In this document: positions 7,781 to 16,048 of the stretch, one piece after another
Layout of the letters: each line of letters opens with the position of its first letter
Numbering within the stretch: position 1 is the stretch's first letter
Assembly: GCA_025059715.1 (NCBI GenBank)
Contig: JANXCE010000019.1
Coordinates: forward strand, 1-41,878
Source: Caldimicrobium sp.
Lineage (GTDB): Bacteria; Desulfobacterota; Thermodesulfobacteria; Thermodesulfobacteriales; Thermodesulfobacteriaceae
Reading direction: 5' to 3'
DNA length: 41,878 nucleotides
The notes under the pieces: generated by a model
Database searches by the model: none
Told to the model about the DNA's origin: nothing
What the model saw: the letters and a program-made list of their open reading frames with translations, nothing else
Translations under genes and position numbers: made by a program

Positions 7781-9322
7781 ATGGCAATTACCCATTACTA
7801 TCTCCAAGTGACTACACAAGAGCGAATCTTAATTACCGCTGTGGTTATGATCGGTTTTTTTATGGCCATTCTTGATACGACAATAGTGGATATCGTTGTT
7901 CCTAAGATGATGGCTCCTTTAGCTACAGATCTATATGGGATTCAGTGGGTGATTACCAGTTATATGATGTCAGCAGCAACCGCCCTTCTTTTTACCGAGA
8001 ATTTTGCAAGATACATAGGTTATTCCTGGACCTTTCTAACGGGTATGTGTCTCTTTACTATATCTAGTTTATTTTGTGGGTTAGCTCAAAATTTAGGGCA
8101 AATGATTCTTTTTAGAGTACTTCAGGGAACAGGGGAGGCATTTATTGCTGCCTCCGCACAGACAATATTAGTTTCTGTCTATCCTCCTGAAAAGAGGGGC
8201 TTAGCTATGGGGATCTTTGGTTTGGGCGTGAGTTTTGCTCCCGCTCTTGGACTAACTCTTGGAGGCCTGATAACAGAATACCTGGATTGGCGCTGGATTT
8301 TCTTCGTAAACATACCCATTGGTATTATAAACCTTATAACGGGATTAATTTTCTTACCCAAAGATTTAGGCAGAGAAAGGATCTTTCACTTTAACTTCAT
8401 TAGCTACTTTTTTATAGCCTTGGCTACCATATCCCTTCTGATCATGCTGTCAAAGGGCCAACAGTTAGGTTGGTTTCAATCAGATCTTATTCTCTGGCTT
8501 CTCTTCATAAGTCTCGTTTCCTTTGTTTTTTACATCCTGGTAGATCTATTTTCTAAAAAGCCTTTAATCAATCTATCCATATATAAAATTCCAGAATTTG
8601 GTTTTCCAATGGGAATGCACTTCTTCGTGTTAGGGTTTGGTATGTATCAGATTTTTTATCTATTGCCTCTTTATTATGAGAATCTTAAGGGCTTAACCAC
8701 CTTTCAAGCAGGGCTTCACATATTAGTATTTGCTATCTTTATAGGAATTTTCAGTATTATATCCGGATATCTTTCTGACCGTCTCTCTCCCAAGCTTATC
8801 TTACTTTTTAGTTCCCTCTTATTTCTGTTGACTTCTTATGTGCTCATTCCTCAATTAAATTATTATACTCCTTCGTGGAAAGCTTCTTTCCTAACTATAC
8901 CACTCGGAATATCTATGGGCACTTTTTTTGCTCCCTTAACTACGCTGTCTTTAAAGAGACTTGGTCCATTAACGGGCCTTGGGGTTGTGCTTATGCACTA
9001 TCAGCGTTTTGTAGGTGGCTCCTTTGGCACTGCTTTAGCTACCAACCATCTGGAATTTAACATTGAAAAACACTTTCTGAAAATAACAGAGCTACAAAAT
9101 CCTACGGTTGTTAACTATTTTTTGGACTACCTGACCTTAATAGCAGAAAAATTTTGGCCTTCTGCCTTAGCGGAAAAGAAAGTTGAAGCCCTTTTATATC
9201 ATGCGCAATACGTGCAAGCACTAAGTTGGGCCTTTCAGGATACCTTTAGAGGGGTTGCCTTCTGGGGTTTAATTGGCATATGTTTCCTGTTAGTGCTTTT
9301 TATCTATAGACCAAAAAGTTAA
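7781..9322 (+). CDS. EmrB/QacA-type MFS drug:H+ antiporter (DHA2 family)
   Basis: 513 residues with about 14 predicted transmembrane helices, the topology of the DHA2 drug-export family. The helix 1 signature is FFMAILDTTIVDIVVP, with the conserved Asp of motif D1. The helix 4-5 region has RVLQGTGEAFIAA and the antiporter motif C-like GLGVSFAPALGLTLGGLITEYLDWRWIFFVNIPIG. It should use the proton gradient to export amphiphilic toxic compounds, working with the HlyD protein encoded 8 nt upstream. No clear ribosome-binding site precedes the ATG, so translation may be coupled to the upstream gene. Converges with thiC 26 bp downstream. Substrate unknown. Confidence 0.92.
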   Translation: MAITHYYLQVTTQERILITAVVMIGFFMAILDTTIVDIVVPKMMAPLATDLYGIQWVITSYMMSAATALLFTENFARYIGYSWTFLTGMCLFTISSLFCGLAQNLGQMILFRVLQGTGEAFIAASAQTILVSVYPPEKRGLAMGIFGLGVSFAPALGLTLGGLITEYLDWRWIFFVNIPIGIINLITGLIFLPKDLGRERIFHFNFISYFFIALATISLLIMLSKGQQLGWFQSDLILWLLFISLVSFVFYILVDLFSKKPLINLSIYKIPEFGFPMGMHFFVLGFGMYQIFYLLPLYYENLKGLTTFQAGLHILVFAIFIGIFSIISGYLSDRLSPKLILLFSSLLFLLTSYVLIPQLNYYTPSWKASFLTIPLGISMGTFFAPLTTLSLKRLGPLTGLGVVLMHYQRFVGGSFGTALATNHLEFNIEKHFLKITELQNPTVVNYFLDYLTLIAEKFWPSALAEKKVEALLYHAQYVQALSWAFQDTFRGVAFWGLIGICFLLVLFIYRPKS

Positions 9323-9348
9323 ATGTAGTGAGAGTGTGTAGTTTGATC

Positions 9349-10656
9349 TCAACGGGCTCCCTTCAAAAATTTGTGAGCGTGTTCATAAATCTTAATTGCA
9401 CAATATTCACCACACATAGTGCAAGCTTTACTGCGGGAGACTCCTCCTTCAAGTCTATACTTACGAGCCTTTTCAGGATCGATAGCAAGTTCTATTTGTC
9501 TTTCCCAATCAAGTTGGGCTCTTGCTTTAGCCATCTCCAAATCCCACTCCCAGGCACCTTTCACACCCTTTACCAGGTCCGCAATATGGGCCGCAATTTT
9601 AGAGGCAATAAGTCCCTCTTTAACATCCTCCAAGGTAGGAAGTCTCAGATGTTCTGCAGGGGTCAGGTAACAAAGGAAGTCTGCTCCAGCTGAGGCAGCG
9701 ATTGCTCCACCAATGGCACCAACTATGTGATCATAGCCAGGCGCAATATCCGTAGGTAGTGGACCTAACACATAAAAGGGCGCATTATGGCAAAGACGCT
9801 TTTGAAGCTTGATATTAGCCTCAATTTGATCGAGGGGCACATGGCCCGGACCTTCAATCATGACTTGCACTCCTTTATCCCAAGCTCGAAGCGTAAGCTC
9901 ACCAAGAATTATCAGTTCCTGTATTTGAGGCCCATCAGTTGCATCCGCAATACAACCAGGTCTTATCCCATCACCAAGCGATAGGGTCACATCATAGGTA
10001 TGGGCAATTTCCAGGAGTTCATCGTAATACTCATAAAGGGGATTTTCCCTATTGTTATACACCATCCACTCCACGATGAAGGAACCTCCCCTGGAAACTA
10101 CCCCTAAAACCCTATCCTTATTTTTTAATCTCTCTAAAGTATGCTTAGTAATGCCACAATGCACAGTCATGAAATCCACGCCATCCTCAGCCTGTCTCCT
10201 AATAACATCAAAGATTTCAGAGACAGTCATTTCCACAATAGATTTATGATGTTTTTCCACAGCCTCAAGGGCAGCTTGATAAATAGGCACAGTTCCCAAG
10301 GGAACCGGACAGTTCTCTCTTATTATTCTTCGGATATCATCAACAGGTCCACCAGTTGAGAGATCCATTACAGTATCAGTGCCGTACTTAAGAGCAATTT
10401 CTAATTTTTTGAGTTCCTCTTCGATGAAAGGACGATCTTTGGATGTTCCAATATTCACATTTACCTTAGTTTTCAGACCTTTTCCTATGGCACAGGGCTT
10501 CGTTACCTTGTTTTTCTTGTTTTTACAGATAACTATTTCTCCTTTAGCTATCCCCTGAACTATATAATCTGGCGATACGCCCTCTTTTAAGGCGCATACC
10601 TCTATCTCTTCGGTAATAATGTTCTTTTCCGCAGCTCTTTTTATTGTGTCATACAT
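9349..10656 (-). CDS. thiC: Phosphomethylpyrimidine synthase ThiC
   Basis: 435 residues, the short (anaerobe/archaeal-type) form without the N-terminal extension seen in Escherichia coli. It is a radical SAM enzyme converting 5-aminoimidazole ribotide to HMP phosphate for thiamine synthesis. Landmarks: VNVNIGTSKD, MDLSTGG, FMTVHCGIT, SRGGSF, SLGDGIRPGCIADATD, MIEGPGHVPLDQI, LGPLPTDIAPGYDHI, and a C-terminal cluster motif CTMCGEYCAIKI. The last is CxxCxxxC by my reading, one residue shorter than the usual CxxCxxxxC, as I recall from the short ThiC group. It starts with ATG behind a weak GGGG ribosome-binding site. No TPP riboswitch is visible in the 200 nt upstream. It is monocistronic here; no other thi genes are adjacent. 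Confidence 0.95.
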   Translation of the reverse strand: MYDTIKRAAEKNIITEEIEVCALKEGVSPDYIVQGIAKGEIVICKNKKNKVTKPCAIGKGLKTKVNVNIGTSKDRPFIEEELKKLEIALKYGTDTVMDLSTGGPVDDIRRIIRENCPVPLGTVPIYQAALEAVEKHHKSIVEMTVSEIFDVIRRQAEDGVDFMTVHCGITKHTLERLKNKDRVLGVVSRGGSFIVEWMVYNNRENPLYEYYDELLEIAHTYDVTLSLGDGIRPGCIADATDGPQIQELIILGELTLRAWDKGVQVMIEGPGHVPLDQIEANIKLQKRLCHNAPFYVLGPLPTDIAPGYDHIVGAIGGAIAASAGADFLCYLTPAEHLRLPTLEDVKEGLIASKIAAHIADLVKGVKGAWEWDLEMAKARAQLDWERQIELAIDPEKARKYRLEGGVSRSKACTMCGEYCAIKIYEHAHKFLKGAR

Positions 10657-10954
10657 AGCTAAACCCCTACTTTTTATTCTAAATATAAATCTTAAAAAAA
10701 TTAGGCCTTACATTTTGAGAATTTTAGCACAAAATCTATATCCTGTTATTTAAATCTTACTCTTTGGTCCTAAAAATTGATACCCTAAAAATCCAATTCA
10801 TGAATTTTTCATTATTTTATCGAAAAATCTAAAAGCAAGGCTTTTTTATATTAGAGTTCCTCTAAGGACTTTTAGTTTAGACTTTTCGTTTGGCCTTTTC
10901 TTTTCCCTAAATTTAGCATGTATTCCCATGAGAGGTGCAAAAAGCTTTGAGAGC

Positions 10955-10984
10955 CTTTAATTGAAAGAACTCTTTAATTGAAAG
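10955..10984. repeat. Short tandem repeat, two copies of a 13-mer
   Basis: CTTTAATTGAAAG occurs at 10955-10967 and again at 10972-10984, a 17-bp period. There are only two copies and no spacer-sized intervals, so it is not a CRISPR array, although the ATTGAAAG end recalls thermophile repeats. It may be a tandem binding site. Confidence 0.45.
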
Positions 10985-11301
10985 CATAGTTAGGTAAGAA
11001 AATGAACAGCCCCCTTGCCTTCTGCTTAGGTGTTATTACAGGGTCCTTTGGTGTTTCCATTTCTACTTCATTCCCAATTAAATCCCTTAACTCCATTTAT
11101 TTGCTCTGACTTAGAGCTTCCACTCCATTCATTTTTGCGCCCTCAAATGAGTCTTAACTGATAAGTATATTAGCCTTTCATGCAAGGATAAGCCTAATCC
11201 GTAGGCATGTCAATTTTGACTCAAGGGAGTAGGAGAGGAAACAGATAGGAAGGAAAAGAACAAAATACGTCACTTCTGTTTAATGTGAGCTTCCTTTGGC
11301 T

Positions 11302-11324
11302 ATTCATAAAAACTTTTTGTGAAT
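11302..11324. repeat. 23-bp near-perfect palindrome
   Basis: ATTCATAAAAA (11302-11312), one central C, and TTTTTGTGAAT (11314-11324) are inverted repeats with a single mismatch. The one-base centre makes it look like a DNA operator dyad rather than an RNA hairpin. No gene start is close. Confidence 0.45.
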
Positions 11325-12308
11325 GCCTTTGTAAACAATTCTTAAGAACAGGTGTTGATCTGTTTCCAGAAGTCGCAATTTTCCTTAGGGGCACGGCGTG
11401 TTGCTTTTTTCATGCAATCCCCTTTGAAGCGGGAAAGCTTGCAACCCTAACCCCATATAAGCTTAATCAATCAAACCTTGTGAATGTTTAGAACAAAATA
11501 TATTTTACAAATTGACCCTCTGAAAGCCTCTATCCGTCAGATACCTCCGAACCAGCCTCTCTACCCCCCCATCCCCTAAGAGTTCCCGCCACCTGCAAAC
11601 AGATGCTTTTAAACAAAAGGAAGCCTCTTTGATGTACGTTAACTCTTTTAGACTGCAATTCTTGAAGATTTCACATTTAACTTAGACAGGTTATCCCTTT
11701 CTTAGATCCCCATAAAGGATAGAACTAATAGAAAGGTGGAGAATTTTTGGTAACCTTAAAGACTCCATAGGGTTTTTTCCATGCCTCAGAAATGAAGTTC
11801 TCCTATTGAGAAGACCTCTAAGAGCCCCACTAAGAACTTTTGGATATTAAAAACCCGAAATTTGAGGAAAGGCTTGTGGTAATAGGTTGCATAGCCAACA
11901 CTAGAATAAAAACTTAAGGCTCTCAAACAATCATCAACCAGTAAAAAAGTTTCTTTGGCAAGCTATGACTCCATGAGAAGGCCTTTCGTATCCCTTGGCA
12001 TCCTATCCTTTAACAGGAGGTCTCTTTAACGAGCTTAAAAATCGCGCTACATCCCCAAAGATGGGAATTCCTTCTAATCAGGGAGAGGCAACTGATTTTT
12101 TTATTTTGAGGAGGGATTAATTTTGAAGAAGGATTATTTAGAGAGGGGGATACGCAGTCCATGGAGGAACTTCTGGAGAAGAGGAGATGAGCAGAGTGCA
12201 AAAAAAAGTGGGGAATTTCAAAGACCTTAGGGCCAAAAAGAGTTGGTCTGACTTAGAGATGCGCCTTTAGTGGGTTGATAGATAGGGGAGTTGCCTTAAA
12301 ATAGTAGC

Positions 12309-13271
12309 ATGGCTAAAGTTATTGTGGGGTGTGGGGCTCTAAATTGGGACATCTTTTATCTTGTTGAGGATCTCTCAAAGGTTTTCTTTGAGGGGCTTTA
12401 CTTTGAGCCAGGTAAGGAATATGTATTAGATAGGGAGAGCTTTCTCAATTTACTGTCAAAACTAAAGAAAGAGGGCACTTTAGTTTTTGAGGGTGGAGGA
12501 GGTTCTTCCGCCAATACTATTTATGCCTTGGCTAAGCTCAGCTTTAAAACCGCTTTTTTAGGAGCAGTGGGAGAGGATCCTTTTGGAGCAAGAGCCTTAC
12601 GGGAATTAGAAAGTATAGGCGTCTGTACTAAGAGGGTTAGAAGGCAGGGAGAGACGAGTTTAGCCCTGATTATGCTTGACAGTAAAAGGGATAGAACAAT
12701 CGTGGTAAGCCCTGGCACTGCGGAGAGTGCCCTGTTCTTTGAAAGGGAGGATCTCTTTTCTTCCAGTCTATATCACTTCTCTTCTTTTGCAAGCCCTGAG
12801 GGAGTACTCTTTCAAAGGGAACTTCTTTTAAATCTGAAAAGCAAAATATCTATAGATCCTGGAGAGATTTATTCTAAGCAGGGCAAATCCTTTCTAAAGC
12901 CCTTTTTAGAAAAGACGCAAATTTTATTTATAACTGAAAGGGAATTTAGATTAGGGATGCTTTCTGTTGAAGAGATTTGGTCTTGGGGAGTGAGATATCT
13001 CTTTATAAAAAGGGGAAAAGAGGGAGCCTTAGGAGCAACAAATAGACTTTTCATCAGAAGTTCCGTTTATCCGGTGAAACACGTGGTGGACAATACTGGG
13101 GCAGGAGATTACTTTAACGCAGGAGTTCTGGCTGGATTGTCCCTTAATCTTCCAATGGACAAAGTGGTGGAGTTAGGGCTTTACTCCGCAAGCTTGAGCC
13201 TCAGAAACTATGGAAGAAGTGGGATCATGACTCCTCAAGAGTTTGAAAAATTCCTAAGTAGATTAAAATAA
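12309..13271 (+). CDS. PfkB-family carbohydrate/nucleoside kinase
   Basis: 320 residues with the ribokinase fold. The N-terminal substrate region has the Gly-rich GGGGSSANTIYALAKL, which matches PfkB signature 1. The C-terminal signature DNTGAGDYFNAGVLAGL (from Asp261) contains the anion hole and the catalytic base Asp267. It transfers ATP phosphate to a sugar or nucleoside hydroxyl. The substrate is undetermined: the loops are closer to the adenosine-kinase/ribokinase-like group than to 6-phosphofructokinase, but this is only an impression. It is the first gene of a + strand run, ending 5 nt before tldD. Its ATG lacks a strong ribosome-binding site. Confidence 0.88.
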   Translation: MAKVIVGCGALNWDIFYLVEDLSKVFFEGLYFEPGKEYVLDRESFLNLLSKLKKEGTLVFEGGGGSSANTIYALAKLSFKTAFLGAVGEDPFGARALRELESIGVCTKRVRRQGETSLALIMLDSKRDRTIVVSPGTAESALFFEREDLFSSSLYHFSSFASPEGVLFQRELLLNLKSKISIDPGEIYSKQGKSFLKPFLEKTQILFITEREFRLGMLSVEEIWSWGVRYLFIKRGKEGALGATNRLFIRSSVYPVKHVVDNTGAGDYFNAGVLAGLSLNLPMDKVVELGLYSASLSLRNYGRSGIMTPQEFEKFLSRLK

Positions 13272-13276
13272 AGTAT

Positions 13277-14593
13277 ATGACCAAGGCTTTATATGGGGAT
13301 CTCTTTTTTGAAAAAGCGGAATTCTTTAGATTAGTGCTTGAGCCGGACAAGGTAGATGAACTTGTTAGTGGAGTTGACTCTGGGCTTGCCTTCCGCAGTA
13401 TTACTCCAGAGTTTGAAAATAAACTCACTTATGCTACCGAAAATTTTTCTTCCCTTCTAAGGGAAGAAAGGCTAAACCTGTTCCCTAAGGAACTTCTTAC
13501 TGAATTTAGCACTTTGGTGGAAAAGGCTTCTCTCCAAACTTTTTCCTTTGATTTAAAAAAAAGTCTCGAACTCTTGGAACTTATAAAAAAGAGAATTTCC
13601 CATAACTCCGCTATTAAGCACTTTCGTCTCAGTCTTTGGCAAACCATGGAGACTAAAATTGTGCTTAACTCTGAAGGTAACTTGAGGTATCAAGTAAGAC
13701 CTTACTTTAAGATCTCAGCGGTAGTAGTTGCGGAAAGGGATGGGAGATTAGAGAAGGGCTATGAGGTAAAAGGCTACAGCCTTTCTTTAGAGGAGGCATT
13801 AAGATTTGATCCTGAAATAGAGTTAATTGGTAAGCGAGCGGAAGCCTTGGCATTGCTTTTGCTCTCCGCAAGGAGGGCCCCTGCTGGAGTGATGCCTGTA
13901 GTTTTGGCTGGTTCCGCAGGTGGAACCATGATTCACGAAGCGGTAGGGCATGGATTGGAGGCAGATCACGCAGAAGAGGGCCTCTCTATCTACTCGGGAA
14001 AATTAGGGGAAAGGGTGGCAAGCCCTTTAATAACAGTCATTGACGATCCCACCATTCCCAATCTGTATGGCTCCTATCTGGTAGATGATGAGGGAGTTGA
14101 AGCGAGAAAAACCCTTCTTATTGAAAATGGGATCTTGAGGGACTTTCTATACGATCAATACACAGCCCTGAAGTATGGAAAAAGATCCAATGGCCATGGC
14201 AGAAGGCAAAGCTTTAGGAATTTACCTCTTCCTCGTATGAGTAATACTTATATTGCTCCTGGAACTACTAAGACTGAAGATATCTTGAAGAGTATAGAAA
14301 AGGGGCTGTTAGTGAGAAAAATGGGAGGTGGTGAGGTAAATCCTCTAACAGGAGACTTCGTCTTTGAAGTAAGGGAGGGTTACTATATTGAGAAAGGAGA
14401 GATTGCCTATCCGGTAAAGGGAGCAACCTTGGTGGGAAATGGACCTAAGGTCTTAGAGATAATTGATGGAGTATCGGAGGATTTGCACTTTGAAGCGGGA
14501 ACCTGTGGAAAAGATAATCAGGGAGTGCCTGTATCTGACGGGCAACCCACATTAAGGATACCAGAGATAGTGGTTGGTGGTGTCTTGGAGTAA
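13277..14593 (+). CDS. tldD: TldD-family metallopeptidase
   Basis: 438 residues. It carries the TldD zinc motif HEAVGH (His220, Glu221, His225; HExxxH) followed by GLEADHAEEG, and the conserved C-terminal stretches NGHGRRQSF, PLPRMSNTYI and GGGEVNPLTGDFVFEV. TldD normally forms a heterodimer with the catalytically inert TldE/PmbA and degrades unfolded or modified peptides, sometimes maturing ribosomal peptides. No pmbA is in this window. The gene starts 5 nt after the kinase and ends 11 nt before the purF ATG, so it sits in one operon with them. Slightly shorter than the E. coli protein (481). Confidence 0.92.
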   Translation: MTKALYGDLFFEKAEFFRLVLEPDKVDELVSGVDSGLAFRSITPEFENKLTYATENFSSLLREERLNLFPKELLTEFSTLVEKASLQTFSFDLKKSLELLELIKKRISHNSAIKHFRLSLWQTMETKIVLNSEGNLRYQVRPYFKISAVVVAERDGRLEKGYEVKGYSLSLEEALRFDPEIELIGKRAEALALLLLSARRAPAGVMPVVLAGSAGGTMIHEAVGHGLEADHAEEGLSIYSGKLGERVASPLITVIDDPTIPNLYGSYLVDDEGVEARKTLLIENGILRDFLYDQYTALKYGKRSNGHGRRQSFRNLPLPRMSNTYIAPGTTKTEDILKSIEKGLLVRKMGGGEVNPLTGDFVFEVREGYYIEKGEIAYPVKGATLVGNGPKVLEIIDGVSEDLHFEAGTCGKDNQGVPVSDGQPTLRIPEIVVGGVLE

Positions 14594-14604
14594 GGGGGAC
14601 GGTG

Positions 14605-15981
14605 ATGTGTGGTTTAGTAGGTATTTACGGTGTTCCAGAGGCAGCTAAATATACCTACTTTGGTCTTTTTGCTCTACAACACAGAGGACAAGAAGGGGCA
14701 GGAATTGCAGTCTTTAACGGAAAACGGATTGTGGAATATAAAAATCTGGGCCTGGTTAGTGAGGCCTTTAACGAAAAGATTTTACAAGAGCTCGCCGGAG
14801 ACATAGCCGTCGGTCATGTGCGGTATTCCACAACAGGTGCCTCTGTCTTACAAAATGTTCAACCCTTTTGCGTAAAGTATTCAAAGAAAACCTTAGCTTT
14901 AGCTCACAACGGAAATTTGGTTAACGCCTATGCCTTGAGATGTGAACTTGAGGAAGAGGGACACATCTTTCAAACTACTCTTGACAGTGAAGTCATCATT
15001 CATTTGATAGTCAAGTATCTCAAGGAGGGCTTAGTCTACGCGATTGCCAAGACAATGAAAAGAATAAAGGGGGCCTATTCGGTGCTTTTACTCTGTGATG
15101 ATTTATTGGTTGCCTTCCGAGATCCCTGGGGCTTTAGACCTCTTGCTCTTGGCATTTTAAATGGAGGCTATGCCTTAGCCTCTGAAACCTGCGCCTTTGA
15201 CCTTTTAGGAGCGGAATATCTCAGAGATGTCGCACCTGGTGAAATCTTAGTAATAGATTCTAACGGTCCTAAATCCTTCCTTCCCTTTGAAGAGGACCCT
15301 CAACCTCTAAGTCATTGTATCTTTGAGTTTGTTTATTTTGCAAGACCAGATAGTTTCGTATTTCAAAAGAATGTTTACTTAGTTAGAAAAAATCTTGGAT
15401 ACAACCTTTTCAAGGAGTGCCCATTGAGTGCCGACTTTGTGATGCCCCTTCCAGATTCTGGCACTTATGCTGCTCTCGGCTACTCTCAAGCAAGTGGTTT
15501 ACCTCTCGAGTTTGGCGTCATAAGAAATCATTACATTGGACGCACCTTTATTCAACCCTCAGAAAAATTAAGGGATCTTTCAGTAAAAATGAAGTTAAAT
15601 CCTGTGAAAGAATTTATCCGAGGAAAAGAAGTTATCGTTGTTGACGATTCCTTAGTGAGAGGAACCACAAGTAAAAACCGAATAAGAAGTATAAGGCTTG
15701 CCGGAGCAAAAAAGATACATTTTCTCATCTCTTGTCCACCTCTGAGATATCCCTGTTTTTTTGGCATTGACTTTCCTCAGGCAAGGGAACTTATCGCCTC
15801 TAAACACTCAGTAGAGGAAATTCGAAAATTTTTAGACATTGACACCCTGTATTACCTGAGCTTAGAGGGGCTTTTAGACTCGGTAGGGGAGCTAAGAGAT
15901 AAAGTTTGCCTTGCCTGTTTTACTGGAAATTATCCGCTGGAAGTAGATTTCTCCTTTAGAAAGGATATAACTGAGATATAA
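14605..15981 (+). CDS. purF: Amidophosphoribosyltransferase PurF
   Basis: 458 residues. The frame also offers a GTG at 14602, but the ATG at 14605 places Cys directly after Met (MCGLVGIYG), which is required because the processed N-terminal Cys is the glutaminase nucleophile; AAGGGGG lies 6 nt upstream. The N-terminal Ntn glutaminase domain (HRGQEGAGI, GHVRYSTTG, LAHNGNLVN) is followed by a phosphoribosyltransferase domain with the PRPP loop VIVVDDSLVRGTTS. Cys in SHCIFEF, LISCPPL and VCLACF match the Fe-S ligands of the Bacillus-type enzyme, so a 4Fe-4S cluster is likely. It commits PRPP plus glutamine to purine synthesis. No other pur genes are adjacent. Confidence 0.96.
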   Translation: MCGLVGIYGVPEAAKYTYFGLFALQHRGQEGAGIAVFNGKRIVEYKNLGLVSEAFNEKILQELAGDIAVGHVRYSTTGASVLQNVQPFCVKYSKKTLALAHNGNLVNAYALRCELEEEGHIFQTTLDSEVIIHLIVKYLKEGLVYAIAKTMKRIKGAYSVLLLCDDLLVAFRDPWGFRPLALGILNGGYALASETCAFDLLGAEYLRDVAPGEILVIDSNGPKSFLPFEEDPQPLSHCIFEFVYFARPDSFVFQKNVYLVRKNLGYNLFKECPLSADFVMPLPDSGTYAALGYSQASGLPLEFGVIRNHYIGRTFIQPSEKLRDLSVKMKLNPVKEFIRGKEVIVVDDSLVRGTTSKNRIRSIRLAGAKKIHFLISCPPLRYPCFFGIDFPQARELIASKHSVEEIRKFLDIDTLYYLSLEGLLDSVGELRDKVCLACFTGNYPLEVDFSFRKDITEI

Positions 15982-16048
15982 CCTTAGGAAGATCGCTAAA
16001 AATTAAAGGGGCAAGTGAGAGGCTTATGAAAGGTTTGAGAGGAGTAAG

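Larger units (their letters stand above)
10657..12308. other. Long intergenic region (1.65 kb) with no recognised gene
   Basis: Neither strand has an ORF that looks like a protein; the longest frames (11285-11491 +, 12010-12201 -) are short, have poor composition and lack good ribosome-binding sites. I see no tRNA, rRNA fragment, transposase trace or CRISPR array. Visible structure is limited to a 13-bp tandem repeat at 10955-10984 and a 23-bp palindrome at 11302-11324. Base composition and stop density look non-coding. It separates thiC (-) from a + strand operon, so both promoters must lie within it. It could be a decayed gene or hold an unrecognised RNA; in a chromosome this compact the length is notable. 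Confidence 0.7.

Noticed and set aside
9328-9693. + strand ORF of 121 codons opposite thiC
   Set aside because: It lies entirely within or across the end of thiC on the other strand, has no ribosome-binding site, and its product has no family character.
10657-10900. TPP riboswitch upstream of thiC
   Set aside because: The conserved CTGAGA and ACCTGATC-type elements are not visible on the - strand in this stretch.
10955-10984. CRISPR array, because of repeated ATTGAAAG
   Set aside because: Only two 13-bp copies with a 4-bp gap; no spacers and no cas genes.
11435-11464. Pair of AAGCTT sites 24 bp apart
   Set aside because: A six-base palindrome occurring twice in AT-rich DNA is expected by chance.
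11570-11600. tmRNA 3' end, because of TTCCCGCCACCTGC
   Set aside because: It lacks the CCA end, the T-arm and any tag reading frame; the pairing partner at the 5' end is absent.
12123-12230. 35-codon ORF from TTG with GAGGAGGG upstream
   Set aside because: The spacing is good but the start is TTG, the composition is unremarkable charged sequence and nothing around it supports a gene.
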